64,000 nt of DNA from an uncultured Campylobacter sp. Its GTDB lineage: Bacteria; Campylobacterota; Campylobacteria; Campylobacterales; Campylobacteraceae. The notes under the pieces were generated by a model that searched no databases, was not told the origin of the DNA, and saw nothing but the letters and a program-made list of their open reading frames with translations. The stretch spans positions 1 to 64,000 of the forward strand of contig UQBJ01000002.1 of the NCBI GenBank assembly GCA_900539255.1. The letters are read 5' to 3'. This document shows, piece after piece, positions 16,466 to 25,465 of this stretch (the first letter of the stretch is position 1; each line of letters opens with the position of its first letter). The position numbers and the translations under genes were made by a program.

Positions 16466-17461
16466 ATGATTAAAAAATACTACGATTCAGACTGCGATTT
16501 AAGCTTAATCGCCAAAAAAACCATAGCCATCATAGGCTTTGGCTCGCAAGGACACGCCCACGCGCAAAATCTCAAAGACAGCGGCTGCAAGGTCGTTGTG
16601 GGCTTGCGTAAGGACAGCTCACGCGTTAAAGACGCCAAAAAAGCGGGGCTTGAAGTGCTTGAAGTCGCCGCAGCTGCGAAAAAAGCGGACATTGTAATGT
16701 TGCTTGTGCCTGACGAGCTTTGTGCGGACATTTACGAACGCGAAATCGCGCCGAATTTAGAGGCTGGAAATGTCCTAGCTTTCGCGCACGGCTTTAACAT
16801 ACACTTTTCGATGATAAAGCCCGCAAAGGACATAGATGTCATAATGATAGCCCCAAAAGGACCAGGACACACCGTGCGAAGTCAATTTGTCGAGGGCAAG
16901 GGCGTGCCGAGCTTAATCGCCGTGCAGCAAAACGCTAGCGGTAAGGCAAAAGAGTATGCCCTAGCGTATGCGAGCGGCATAGGCGCAGGGCGTGCGGGGA
17001 TTTTAGAAACGACTTTCCGCGATGAAACCGAAACGGACTTGTTTGGCGAGCAAGCTGTGCTTTGCGGTGGCGTAACGGAGCTGATGAAAGCGGGCTTTGA
17101 AACGCTAGTGGAGGCTGGCTATGAGCCTGAAATGGCGTATTTTGAGTGCATACACGAGATGAAACTCATCGTGGATTTGATTTATGCGGGCGGCTTTGCG
17201 GCTATGAGGGATTCTATCTCCAACACCGCCGAGTATGGAGACTACCGAACAGGGCGCAAAATCATCACCGAGCACACGAGAAAGGTGATGCGCGGGGTGC
17301 TGCGAGAGATACAAGATGGCACTTTTGCGAGCGAATTTGCGAGTGAGTTTTCAGCGGGCAGAAAGGCTAAATTTTTAGCCACAAGACGCCTTGAAAGCGA
17401 ACATTTGCTTGAAAAAACAGGCGCAAATTTACGCAAAATGATGAGCTGGATAAAAAAATAA
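16466..17461 (+). CDS. ilvC: Ketol-acid reductoisomerase
   Basis: IlvC converts acetolactate or acetohydroxybutyrate to dihydroxy acids in valine, leucine and isoleucine synthesis, using NADPH and Mg. The 331-aa class I enzyme has the nucleotide fold GFGSQGHAHAQNL near the start, APKGPGHTVR in the middle, and the metal-binding block with E-T-D-L-F-G-E-Q followed by MAYFECIHEMKLIVDL. The RBS is AAGGATAAAAG. It is monocistronic between two repeat-rich gaps, with a hairpin after the stop. Confidence 0.96.
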   Translation: MIKKYYDSDCDLSLIAKKTIAIIGFGSQGHAHAQNLKDSGCKVVVGLRKDSSRVKDAKKAGLEVLEVAAAAKKADIVMLLVPDELCADIYEREIAPNLEAGNVLAFAHGFNIHFSMIKPAKDIDVIMIAPKGPGHTVRSQFVEGKGVPSLIAVQQNASGKAKEYALAYASGIGAGRAGILETTFRDETETDLFGEQAVLCGGVTELMKAGFETLVEAGYEPEMAYFECIHEMKLIVDLIYAGGFAAMRDSISNTAEYGDYRTGRKIITEHTRKVMRGVLREIQDGTFASEFASEFSAGRKAKFLATRRLESEHLLEKTGANLRKMMSWIKK

Positions 17462-17467
17462 CTCAAT

Positions 17468-17494
17468 TTTCAAGTGGCGAAAAGCCACTTGAAA
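17468..17494 (+). terminator. Hairpin terminator candidate of ilvC
   Basis: TTTCAAGTGGC and GCCACTTGAAA form a perfect 11-bp stem around a GAAAA loop, starting seven bases after the ilvC stop. It lacks a T tract. Confidence 0.5.
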
Positions 17495-17858
17495 GGCTTG
17501 CTTGGCTTAAATTTGCTTATTATGATGAACAAATTTACTAAATTTCTAAAAACACACATAAAAATTTAATGGCTCTTTTGCTGACAAGCGTTGATTTGTG
17601 AGTGCAAAGCCTATCAACTCATCATTGCAAGCTGCTTTCACAAAAACGGCGTGATTTTACTCATCTTGTAAGCAAGCCTTGTGAGTGCGTGGCAAAATGT
17701 ATATCGTCATTATAAGCAAGCCGTAGGGCGAGCGTGGCAATCCACTACAAACATTCAAGGCAAATGCCTTGAATGTTAAAGATAAACCTAACTTGTCTTG
17801 TCATACTTTATTATTTTTCGTTATACTTTGTTATTTTTATTTATACTTTGCTATTTCT
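17495..17858. other. Repeat-containing gap after ilvC
   Basis: Contains one arm of the second repeat family (17705-17744, CGTCATTATAAGC...GCGTGGCAATCCA) and a perfect 12-bp hairpin with a two-base loop at 17751-17776 (ACATTCAAGGCA / TGCCTTGAATGT). Short TATACTTTGTTATTTTT repeats follow. No gene is supported. Confidence 0.5.
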
Positions 17859-18001
17859 TGTCATACTGAGCGTAGCGAAGTATCCATAAATTTAAAGTGT
17901 GAATTTACACATTTAAGGCGTGGATTTTTTATCTTAAATTTGAGGTGTCTTAAAACTTTGGATTTTTCGCTTTGTGCTAACTCACTCCGCTCAAAATGAC
18001 A
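17859..18001. repeat. Palindromic TGTCAT element, copy 2 (longer form)
   Basis: The left arm TGTCATACTGAGCGTAGCG...TATCCA and the right arm ending CTCAAAATGACA enclose a longer centre than in other copies. A further lone right arm (GTGGATATTTCGCTAACGC...ATATGACA) follows up to 18037, suggesting overlapping or nested copies. Confidence 0.6.
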
Positions 18002-18166
18002 AGCGGTGTGGATATTTCGCTAACGCTCAATATGACAAATGTTTGAGATTTTACCTTTTTACAAAAGGCTCAAAATGACAATTTTTCATAAAATCGCGCT
18101 TTATCGCGTAAAATTTGCGATTTTTGGCTAAAATTCACGCTAAATTCAAGCGACAAAAAGGCTGCG

Positions 18167-19276
18167 ATGAAAAACCTTATTTTAGCCATAGAAAGCTCCT
18201 GCGATGACAGCTCCATCGCCATCATCGACAAGGACAGCTTTGAGTGCATGTTTCACAAAAAAATCTCCCAAGAACTCGCCCACAGCGAATTCGGCGGTGT
18301 CGTGCCTGAGCTTGCCGCAAGACTGCATACAACGGCTTTGCCTAGCATTTTAGAGCAGTGCGGTGGCTATTTTGATAGGCTTTGCGCTGTGGCGGTTACG
18401 AGCGAACCGGGGTTGAGCGTGAGTTTGCTCGGCGGCATAACGATGGCAAAGGTGCTGTGTGTGAGCCTGCGCCTGCCTTTAATCCCCGTAAATCACCTTG
18501 TGGGGCATATTTACTCGCTTTTTTTGACACAAAATGCGCGCTTTGAGATGGGCGTGCTTTTGGTGAGCGGCGGGCATACTATGCTTGTAAATGTCGATAA
18601 AATGGGCTTTTTAGAAGTGCTTGCTAGCACAAATGACGACAGCTTCGGCGAGAGCTTTGACAAGGTAGCAAAAATGCTCGCCCTTGCCCGTCCAAACGGA
18701 GTTTGCGTGCAAGAGTGTGCGCAAAAGGCAAGCGAAAAAAGTCTGAATTTTCCCGTGCCTTTAAAGCACTCCAAAGAGCTTGCGTTTAGCTTTTCGGGGC
18801 TTAAAAACGCCGTTCGGCTTGAAATTTTAAGGCAAGAAAGCCAAAACGCCACGCCACTTTCAAACGAAAATTCAGCAAAAAGCCTGAATTTAAGCGAAAA
18901 TTCAAGCTCAAAAAAGGCACAAAATTTAAGCAAAAGCCCAAATTTAAGCAAGGCGCAAAAAAGCGAAATCGCCTTTGCCTTTGAAGAAGCCGCCACAGCT
19001 CATCTCATCGACAAGTGCCGCAAAGCCTTTGCCGCTCATCATTTTAGCACGCTTGGAGTCGTGGGCGGGGCGAGTGCAAATCTGCGTTTGCGGGGCAAGT
19101 TGCAAAGCCTTTGCGCTGAATTTAACTGCGAGTTAAGGCTTGCTCCGCTTGAATTTTGCGCTGACAATGCCTTGATGATAGCCCGCGCAGCTTGTGCGCT
19201 TTATGAGCGCGGCGAGTTTGCAAGCATAAAAGACAACATAATAAGCCCAAAAAACAAGCATTTCACGCGCCTTTAA
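18167..19276 (+). CDS. tsaD: tRNA t6A37 threonylcarbamoyltransferase TsaD with Ser/Asn-rich insertion
   Basis: TsaD transfers the threonylcarbamoyl group made by TsaC to A37 of ANN-decoding tRNAs. The ASKHA fold is intact: LAIESSCDDSSIAI at the start, metal ligands H110 and H114 (VNHLVGHI), SGGHT at 134-138, and LEFCADNALMIA near the end. About residues 224-264 (DNA 18836-18958) are a low-complexity insertion rich in Asn, Ser, Leu and Lys (repeats of NLS, SKK, ENS) between two conserved blocks (SGLKNAVRLEI and EIAFAFEEAA). The partner TsaC at 60508 has an even larger insertion of the same kind. The protein is 369 aa, roughly 35 longer than usual. Confidence 0.93.
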   Translation: MKNLILAIESSCDDSSIAIIDKDSFECMFHKKISQELAHSEFGGVVPELAARLHTTALPSILEQCGGYFDRLCAVAVTSEPGLSVSLLGGITMAKVLCVSLRLPLIPVNHLVGHIYSLFLTQNARFEMGVLLVSGGHTMLVNVDKMGFLEVLASTNDDSFGESFDKVAKMLALARPNGVCVQECAQKASEKSLNFPVPLKHSKELAFSFSGLKNAVRLEILRQESQNATPLSNENSAKSLNLSENSSSKKAQNLSKSPNLSKAQKSEIAFAFEEAATAHLIDKCRKAFAAHHFSTLGVVGGASANLRLRGKLQSLCAEFNCELRLAPLEFCADNALMIARAACALYERGEFASIKDNIISPKNKHFTRL

Positions 19277-19419
19277 GGGCAAATTTAGGCGAGTTTGAGC
19301 TAAAAAAGCGCGAGCATTTAGCAAAAAATGCTACAATCATCTTTTATTTACAAGGCAAAAAGCAAGCCGCCCGCAAGGTAAAAAGGGCATTTGCAAAGGC
19401 AAAAAAGGCAAAGGACACG

Positions 19420-19989
19420 ATGAAACGGGCATTTACTATACTTGAACTTATCTTTGTTATCGTTATACTCGGCATTTTAGCCGCTATCGCTTTGCCTAGA
19501 CTTGGTGCGGGCAAGGACGAAGCGCAAATCGCTAAGGCTTTAAGCAACCTAAAAACCATCATCACGGACTTACACACCTACGCGATGAAAAATGACGCGC
19601 TGTCAAGCACTGCGGCGATGAGCAATGTCGCGGGGCTTGAAAATGTGGATTTGAGTAATTTCACGGGCGTAAAAAGCGCAAAATTCGGCGTTGGCAGCGA
19701 TGATGCTTGCTTGGAGTTCGTATTTATCAACGCTAGCCACATACTCGCCTTTGGCATAGCCCCAAATGACAATGTCAAAAGCCTAATCGAAAATTTAGCC
19801 TACGCGCAAAACGAAAGCCTAAAAAACAGCGCGGATTTAAACGCTAAAACCGCCGTGCAAGATGCCACAAACGCCCTTTTAAACGCTGAATTTACCAGCA
19901 CTTCGGCAAACAAAGCCTGCGCGAGTTTGAGCAGCTCGCAAAGTTTTAAGAGTTTGGCGAACAAAAGCTACATTCTTTTGGGAAACTAA
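19420..19989 (+). CDS. Type II secretion/type IV pilin-like pseudopilin
   Basis: A 189-aa protein beginning MKRAFTILELIFVIVILGILAAIALPRLG, a prepilin signal with a short positive leader, a conserved Glu at mature position 5 and a hydrophobic assembly helix. Cleavage would occur before Phe, after Ala rather than the usual Gly. The C-terminal domain is Ala/Ser/Asn-rich with two Cys (near C94 and C167). In Campylobacter such pseudopilins belong to the Cts natural-transformation system; which one this is (CtsG-like or another) is not clear. It stands alone, with a TACAAT box upstream at 19332. Confidence 0.75.
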   Translation: MKRAFTILELIFVIVILGILAAIALPRLGAGKDEAQIAKALSNLKTIITDLHTYAMKNDALSSTAAMSNVAGLENVDLSNFTGVKSAKFGVGSDDACLEFVFINASHILAFGIAPNDNVKSLIENLAYAQNESLKNSADLNAKTAVQDATNALLNAEFTSTSANKACASLSSSQSFKSLANKSYILLGN

Positions 19990-20184
19990 AAGCGCATTTG
20001 CCCCAAAAGGCTAAATTTCGGGCATAAAAAAAGGCAAAACCCTTTCGGGCTTCGCCGATTAAGCATATTTTTGAAAAGATTCACTTGCTATATCGGCAGA
20101 AAAATTTTTTACTTTATAGCTTGTGAAAAATTTATGGATTTTTGGCTTTTAAAAAGTGGCGATTTGTCTTAAAGCCTTTTTTGC

Positions 20185-20281
20185 TGTCATACTGAGCGAA
20201 GCGAAGTATCCATAAATTTAAAGTGTGAATTGCGCCTTTAAAGAGTGGATTTTTCGCTTTCTGCGAAAGCTCAAAATGACA
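20185..20281. repeat. Palindromic TGTCAT element, copy 3
   Basis: A 97-bp copy with left end TGTCATACTGAGCGAAGCG and right end GCTCAAAATGACA. It carries a central block (AAATTTAAAGTGTGAATT) shared with the copies at 17859 and 30526. Confidence 0.65.
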
Positions 20282-20320
20282 AGAGTCCGCCGTCATTGTG
20301 CTACAAAACGCTTTTTACTC

Positions 20321-20420
20321 GTCATTGCGAGCGAGCAAAGCGAGCGTGGCAATCCACGATAAAATTTTAAGCAAATTTTATCACAAAAATTCAAGCAAAG
20401 CCCCAAATTTGTCATACTGA
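20321..20420. repeat. Second dispersed repeat (GTCATTGCGAG...GTGGCAATCCACG), copy A
   Basis: A block of about 100 bases from GTCATTGCGAGCG through GTGGCAATCCACGATAAAA to AAATTTGTCATACTGA. It recurs almost identically at 62504-62608, including the flanking AAGCAAATTTTATCACAAAA and the junction with a TGTCATACTG arm. A lone left arm of the first family follows at 20461-20489. Confidence 0.6.
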
Positions 20421-20572
20421 CTTGTCTTGTCATACCAAACACTCTTTGTGTCATAAATTTTGTCATACTGAGCGCAGCGAAGTATCCACGAATTTAACGC
20501 AAATTTACCTTTGGATTGCCACGCAAATTTTGCAAAAATTTGTTTATAATGACGGATAAAAAGCGTTCAGCC

Positions 20573-21526
20573 TTAACTTTTCTTTTTCAGCGCAAGTGCA
20601 AATTTCGCTTGAAGTCTCAGCCAGTCGCGCTGTGGCATAGCGGGCGCACCGCCATAAATCTGCCCGCCTTGCATATCCTTTACCGCTGCGCCTCTTGCGG
20701 CGATTGTGGCGAAGTCGCCGATTTTAAGGTGTCCTGCGCTCGCACTTTGTCCGCCCATAACGACATTTTTGCCAAGCTCTGTTGAGCCTGAAAGCCCCAC
20801 TTGCGACACGAGCAAGCAGTTTTGCCCGACAATGCAGTTGTGTCCGATTTGCACGAGATTATCTACCTTTGAGCCAGCTTTGATGATGGTGCTGTCAAAC
20901 ACCGCGCGGTCTATTGTCGTGCAAGCGCCGATTTCTACATTGTCCTCCAAAATCACATTGCCGTTGTGGTAGATTTTATAATGCTCGCCCATATCGTTGT
21001 GAGCGTAACCAAAGCCATCAGAGCCGATGACGCAGTTTGCGAGCAGGTGGCATTTTTTGCCGATTTTCGTGTCGTTGTAGATGACGGCGTTTGGGTGAAT
21101 GAGCGTGAAGTCGCCGATGCAAACATTGTCGCCTATGTAAGCACCCGCCATTATGATGACATTTTCGCCGATTTCAACCCCGCTGCCTATATAGACATTT
21201 GGCATTATGGTGGCACTTTTGGCGATTTTGTTTGGCTTTTTGTCGCTCACAAGGGGCTTGGCAAAGAGTTTGCTGATATAAGCAAAGGACAAATGGGGGT
21301 TTGGGCTGATTAAAACCTTAGTGTCTTGGGGAACTAAATCCTCAAATTCCTTGCTGACTAAAATCGCCCCAGCGCCCGTTTCGGCTATATCTTTGGCGTT
21401 TTTTTTGCCATCACAATAAGTAAGCTCGCTAAAATTCGCATTATGCAGCGAATTCAGCGCACTTATGTCCATATCCTCGCCCGCATAATCAAGGCTCAAA
21501 AACTCGGCTATCTCGCTTAACTTCAT
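20573..21526 (-). CDS. lpxD: UDP-3-O-acylglucosamine N-acyltransferase
   Basis: LpxD adds the N-linked acyl chain in lipid A synthesis. The 317-aa protein has the N-terminal uridine-binding domain (SELTYCDGKKNAKDI) and a long left-handed beta helix of hexapeptide repeats (IGENVIIMAGAYIGDNVCIG onward) with the catalytic His region GYAHNDMGEHYKIYHNGNV. The C-terminal helix is present. It reads toward a repeat-rich gap, and its start at 21526 has GGAGATGAG upstream. Confidence 0.94.
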   Translation of the reverse strand: MKLSEIAEFLSLDYAGEDMDISALNSLHNANFSELTYCDGKKNAKDIAETGAGAILVSKEFEDLVPQDTKVLISPNPHLSFAYISKLFAKPLVSDKKPNKIAKSATIMPNVYIGSGVEIGENVIIMAGAYIGDNVCIGDFTLIHPNAVIYNDTKIGKKCHLLANCVIGSDGFGYAHNDMGEHYKIYHNGNVILEDNVEIGACTTIDRAVFDSTIIKAGSKVDNLVQIGHNCIVGQNCLLVSQVGLSGSTELGKNVVMGGQSASAGHLKIGDFATIAARGAAVKDMQGGQIYGGAPAMPQRDWLRLQAKFALALKKKS

Positions 21527-21789
21527 CTCATCTCCATTTCAGTGATAAGCAAAATTATAAAACATTTTTCTTTACAAATGCTTTCAAAATGAATTTTATT
21601 TTGGTTTAAATTTAGGGCTGAAAATTTAAATTTGCGGATTTAGCTTGAATTTAGCCTTAAATTCAAATTTAAATTCAAGCACGCAAAGTTTGAATTTAGG
21701 TTTAAATTTAGGCGTGCGGATAAATTTAAGCCTTGTGAGCGATTTTAAGTGTGTCAGTAAATTCAAGCGCACAAAAGCTAAATTTAGGC
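21527..21789. repeat. AATTTA/AAATTCAA word-rich gap between dnaB and lpxD
   Basis: From about 21600 the sequence is a mosaic of GAATTTAG, AAATTTAGG and AAATTCAAGC words without a supported gene. It matches the composition of the in-frame insertions elsewhere in the window. Confidence 0.4.
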
Positions 21790-23172
21790 TCATTCTTCAA
21801 AATTTGTCGCTTCAAAGCCGCCTTTTGGGGCTTCCATAAAGGACGAGTTTTCTTTCAAAAAGAGCAAATCCACAGCCCCTGTGGGACCGTTGCGGTTTTT
21901 GCCGATGATGAGTTCGGCTTTTTCTTGCTTTGGGTTGGCAAAAAAGCTGCGTTTATACTCTTTGCCATCAGCCTTTGCCTTGTTTTCTTTTTCTTTTTCT
22001 TCTTGTTCGCGGTAGATTTCATCGCGATACACGAAAAGTATAGTGTCCGCATCTTGCTCTATCGCGCCACTTTCGCGCAAGTCGCTCAGCATAGGACGCT
22101 TGTTTGCCCGCGCTTCAAGGCTGCGGTTGAGCTGTGAAAGTGCGATGATAGGCATATCAAGCTCCCTTGCAAGTAGTTTTAGTCCCCGTGAAATCTCACT
22201 TACTTGCAAGTGCCTGTCGCTAAAATTGCTACTACTCATCATCAGCCCGATATAATCCACAACGCAAAGCGATATATCGCCATCTAGCTCTTTTTGACGG
22301 CGCAAAATCAGCCTTATGTCGGTGATACTCGCATAGCCACTATCGTAAATGTAGAGCTTCTTGCTTTCATAGTCCTTGCAAGCGTCTGCAACCCTGTTCC
22401 ATTCATCATCGTTTAAGTCAGCTATCAGCAACCTTTGTAGTGGAATGGAGGTTTTAGCGGATAAAAGCCTTTGCATTATCTGTGTGGCGGGCATTTCAAG
22501 TGAGAAAAACACCACGCCCTTGCCCTCGCGCAAGGTTTTTTCGATGAAATGAAGCCCCATTGAGGTTTTGCCCATACCAGGACGCGCGGCGATGATGATT
22601 AAATCCCCATTTTTAAAGCCTTTGATTTTTTCGTTTAAATCATCAAAACCCGTGTCAAGTCCTACTATGCCTTTGCTTGCGCTATTTTTTTGCTTTTCAA
22701 ATTCCTCCAAAAGCTCGCCGATAACCTCTTGCGTGTCCTTAATATCGCTTTTGTTGGTGCGGTTTGTGATATTGAAAATTTCTTTGTTTAGTTCGTTTGA
22801 TATGTCGCCGATGGGCTTGTCAGCGTTGATACGAGCGGGCATAGTGTGCGCAAAATCTAACAGCTTTCGTTTTATCGCCTTTTCGCGCAGTTCAGTAGCG
22901 TATTTTGGCACATCAACTATCGCTGTAGTCGCCATCACCTCGCCCAAAACGCCCTCATCAACCTTTTTGTGCTTTTTGATAAAACTTATACCCACAGGCT
23001 CACCAGCCTTTGCGCACGCTTCAATCGCGCTAAATATGTCTTGATGAGCCTTTAACACAAAGTCCTTTGGCTCTATGTCCCCAGCCACAGAGCCATAAGC
23101 GTCCTCGCTGTAAATGCACGAGCTTAAAATAGCCCGCTCCAAGTCCAAATCAAAATGCTCGTTCGCATTCAT
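21790..23172 (-). CDS. dnaB: Replicative DNA helicase DnaB
   Basis: A 460-aa hexameric helicase that unwinds DNA ahead of the replisome. The N-terminal domain (LERAILSSCIYSEDAYGSV) is followed by the RecA-like domain with Walker A ARPGMGKTS at residues 196-204, Walker B LCVVDYIGLMM and a C-terminal block with LSDLRESGAIEQDADTILF. A Glu/Lys-rich stretch (YREQEEKEKENKAK) lies in the C-terminal domain. Length and motifs are ordinary. Confidence 0.95.
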   Translation of the reverse strand: MNANEHFDLDLERAILSSCIYSEDAYGSVAGDIEPKDFVLKAHQDIFSAIEACAKAGEPVGISFIKKHKKVDEGVLGEVMATTAIVDVPKYATELREKAIKRKLLDFAHTMPARINADKPIGDISNELNKEIFNITNRTNKSDIKDTQEVIGELLEEFEKQKNSASKGIVGLDTGFDDLNEKIKGFKNGDLIIIAARPGMGKTSMGLHFIEKTLREGKGVVFFSLEMPATQIMQRLLSAKTSIPLQRLLIADLNDDEWNRVADACKDYESKKLYIYDSGYASITDIRLILRRQKELDGDISLCVVDYIGLMMSSSNFSDRHLQVSEISRGLKLLARELDMPIIALSQLNRSLEARANKRPMLSDLRESGAIEQDADTILFVYRDEIYREQEEKEKENKAKADGKEYKRSFFANPKQEKAELIIGKNRNGPTGAVDLLFLKENSSFMEAPKGGFEATNFEE

Positions 23173-23237
23173 AGCTTTTCCTCAAATTTTTGTGATTTTG
23201 AATTTTGCCTTGAATTTTAGCAAAATTTCCTTGAATT

Positions 23238-23927
23238 TTAGGCTCGATTTTGCAAAAAATTCATTTGTAAAATTTGCGCACAATGCGGCTTGAAAAGCCC
23301 CGTTTCGTGTGAGATGAAAATATAGCTTATGTTTTGCTTTTTTTGAATGGCTAAAAGGTGAGAAAGGATTTTGCCACTTGCGCTTAAATCAAGCGGGGCG
23401 GTGATTTCATCTAAAATCAGCAACTTTGGGCGCAAGAGTAAAGCTCTAATCAGCCCTATCCTTTGCGCTTGTCCTGTGCTCAGCTCTTTTGGTTTGAGCT
23501 TTGTAAGGCTAAATTCAAGCTCAAAGTCCTCAAAAAGCCTTTTTGTCTCGTTTAAGTCAAAGTTCAAGCCAAAATTTTGCTGTCCTACGCAAAGCAAGTC
23601 AAGCACCTTTTTGTAAGGGTTTAGGGCAAGTTTTTGCTCTTGAAAAACATAAGAAATTTCTTTTCGCAGCTTTCTTTGTTCATCAAATTTTAGGTTTAAA
23701 ATGGGTTTTTCTTCAAAAAAAACTTCCCCAGAGCTTGCTTTTTCAAGCATTGCGATGATTTTGCCAAGTGTGCTTTTGCCGCAACCACTTTGCCCACAAA
23801 GCAGTAAATTTTCGCCCAAATTTAGCTCAAAGCTCACATTTTCAAACACCGCTTTTTGCTCGCTTTTAAGGTATAAATGGCGTTTAAATTCGTAGAATTT
23901 AGCAAGTTTATGCACTTTTAAAAGCAT
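23238..23927 (-). CDS. nikV: ABC importer ATPase, nickel/peptide type (NikV-like)
   Basis: A 229-aa ATPase with Walker A GQSGCGKST, a signature motif LSTGQAQRIGL in place of LSGGQ, Walker B LLILDEITAPLD and H-loop ISHETG. I place the start at the ATG at 23927 (MLLKVHKLAKFYEF), which has AAGGAC upstream and overlaps the preceding gene; longer in-frame starts would lie deep inside it. It is the last gene of the five-gene importer. It lacks the C-terminal oligopeptide-binding extension of Opp ATPases, which agrees with a metal rather than peptide substrate. Confidence 0.8.
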   Translation of the reverse strand: MLLKVHKLAKFYEFKRHLYLKSEQKAVFENVSFELNLGENLLLCGQSGCGKSTLGKIIAMLEKASSGEVFFEEKPILNLKFDEQRKLRKEISYVFQEQKLALNPYKKVLDLLCVGQQNFGLNFDLNETKRLFEDFELEFSLTKLKPKELSTGQAQRIGLIRALLLRPKLLILDEITAPLDLSASGKILSHLLAIQKKQNISYIFISHETGLFKPHCAQILQMNFLQNRA

Positions 23928-24681
23928 TGTTGTCCTTGTATAAGCGCAAAAGCTCTTTGCCATACTCTGTTTTTGGTGCGCTAAAAAAGTCTTTTGCGCT
24001 AGCTTTTTCGGTGATTTGTCCCCTTTCAAGCACGATGATTTCATCGCTTAAAGCTCTTACAAAATCCAGCTCGTGCGAGATAAGCACTAGGCTTTTTTCT
24101 TTTTTTAGCTCTTTAAAAATGTCTGTGATATTTTGCGCGTTTTTTTCATCAAGTGAGCTTGTGATTTCATCGCAAAGTAAAATTTGCGCCCCAAGGCTTA
24201 AAGCCAAAGCCACTTGCACGCGCATAGCCATACCAGCACTGATTTGGTGCGCATAAGAGTGCCACAAAAGCTCCATATCATCAAAGCCCAAGCGTTCAAG
24301 CCAGCCAAAAGCTAAATTTTTGCGCTCTTTTTTGCCACATTTGCTGTGTTCTTTTAGGTGCATTTCAAAAATGTCGCCCATATTAAACATAGGGTGAAAG
24401 CTAGCCCTTGCGTCTTGAAAGATAAAGCCTACTTTTGTTCTTAAAGTTCGCAAGGCGTTTTTGTCAAGGTTTAGGGGCGAAAAGCCCGCCACGCTTAACT
24501 CATCAGCACTTAAAACAAAGGGTTTGTTGATAAGACAAAGCAAACTTTTAGCAAGCAAACTTTTGCCCGCTCCGCTTTTGCCAAGCACACCAAGCGCGCT
24601 GTTTGGGCGAAGTTCAAAGCTAATATCCTGCAAGAATTTACGCCCCTTGCGCTCTAAATTGAGATTTTTTACCCTAATCAA
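23908..24681 (-). CDS. nikW: ABC importer ATPase, nickel/peptide type (NikW-like)
   Basis: The 257-aa ATPase has Walker A GKSGAGKSL, signature HQISAGMAMRVQVALAL and Walker B LLCDEITSSLDE followed by LISHELDF. I start it at TTG 24681, giving MIRVKNLNLERKG, because this TTG has GGGAG eight bases upstream and overlaps the permease stop. A distant ATG 90 bases upstream would lie entirely inside the permease gene. It is paired with nikV as a heterodimeric motor at the inner membrane. Confidence 0.8.
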   Translation of the reverse strand: MIRVKNLNLERKGRKFLQDISFELRPNSALGVLGKSGAGKSLLAKSLLCLINKPFVLSADELSVAGFSPLNLDKNALRTLRTKVGFIFQDARASFHPMFNMGDIFEMHLKEHSKCGKKERKNLAFGWLERLGFDDMELLWHSYAHQISAGMAMRVQVALALSLGAQILLCDEITSSLDEKNAQNITDIFKELKKEKSLVLISHELDFVRALSDEIIVLERGQITEKASAKDFFSAPKTEYGKELLRLYKDNNAFKSA

Positions 24682-25465
24682 CGCGCACTCCCAAGTTGCC
24701 TTGCAAATTTGAAGCAAGAGCGAGCAAGGGCAAGATGAGCGCAAGCAAAAACGCCACAGGAAAGATGACAAGCCACCAAGCCCCTATGAAAACAGCCTTT
24801 GCGCCCTCGTCCAAAAGCCGTCCCAAGCTCACCTCATCTAAACTTACCCCCAAGCCAAAAAAGCTCAAAGTCGCCTCGTGTGAAATGGCGTGAGCTATGT
24901 TAAGGATAAAAAGCACCAAAAGCAAATTCACACAAGCGGGCAGCAAGTCCTTGTAAAAAGCCCTAAATTTCGTGCTTCCAAGCGCAAGGGCGCACAGGTA
25001 AAACTCGCTTTTCATCAAGGAATTCAGCTCACTATCAAGCAGTTTTGCGATGAAAGCAAAATGCCCCAAGGCGATGACAAAGGACATTGTGAGTAAATTT
25101 CCGCTCAAAAAACTTTGAAAAAACATTACGATTAAAAGGCTAGGAGCGGCTAAAATCGCGTCCAAACTTCGTATAAAAAAGCTATAAAAAAAACTTCGCG
25201 CCAGCAAAACAAACAAAACGCCCAAAACCACGCTCATAAAAGCCGCCATAAAGCCCACAAAAAGCGACACGCGCAAGCCTTGCGCGAGCTGAGTAAATAA
25301 ATCGCGCCCCAACAAATCCGTGCCAAAAAAATGCTCTAAATTTGGGGGCATTTTAGCTTTTGCAAGCTCATTAAAGCCAGCAGCATAGGGGCTTAAAAGC
25401 GGGACAAAGATGGCAAAAAGCAGGCAAAAAAGCAAGGGGCTAAGCATTAAGAGCTTTTTAGGCAT
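24674..25465 (-). CDS. nikX: ABC importer permease, NikC/DppC type (NikX-like)
   Basis: A 263-aa permease with about five to six transmembrane segments. It has the NikC/DppC start pattern (FGTDLLGRDLFTQLAQGLRVSLFVG) and an EAA-type coupling loop (ALALGSTKFRAFYKDLLPACVN). It overlaps both neighbours in the operon by eight bases, a sign of coupled translation. Confidence 0.82.
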   Translation of the reverse strand: MPKKLLMLSPLLFCLLFAIFVPLLSPYAAGFNELAKAKMPPNLEHFFGTDLLGRDLFTQLAQGLRVSLFVGFMAAFMSVVLGVLFVLLARSFFYSFFIRSLDAILAAPSLLIVMFFQSFLSGNLLTMSFVIALGHFAFIAKLLDSELNSLMKSEFYLCALALGSTKFRAFYKDLLPACVNLLLVLFILNIAHAISHEATLSFFGLGVSLDEVSLGRLLDEGAKAVFIGAWWLVIFPVAFLLALILPLLALASNLQGNLGVRVD

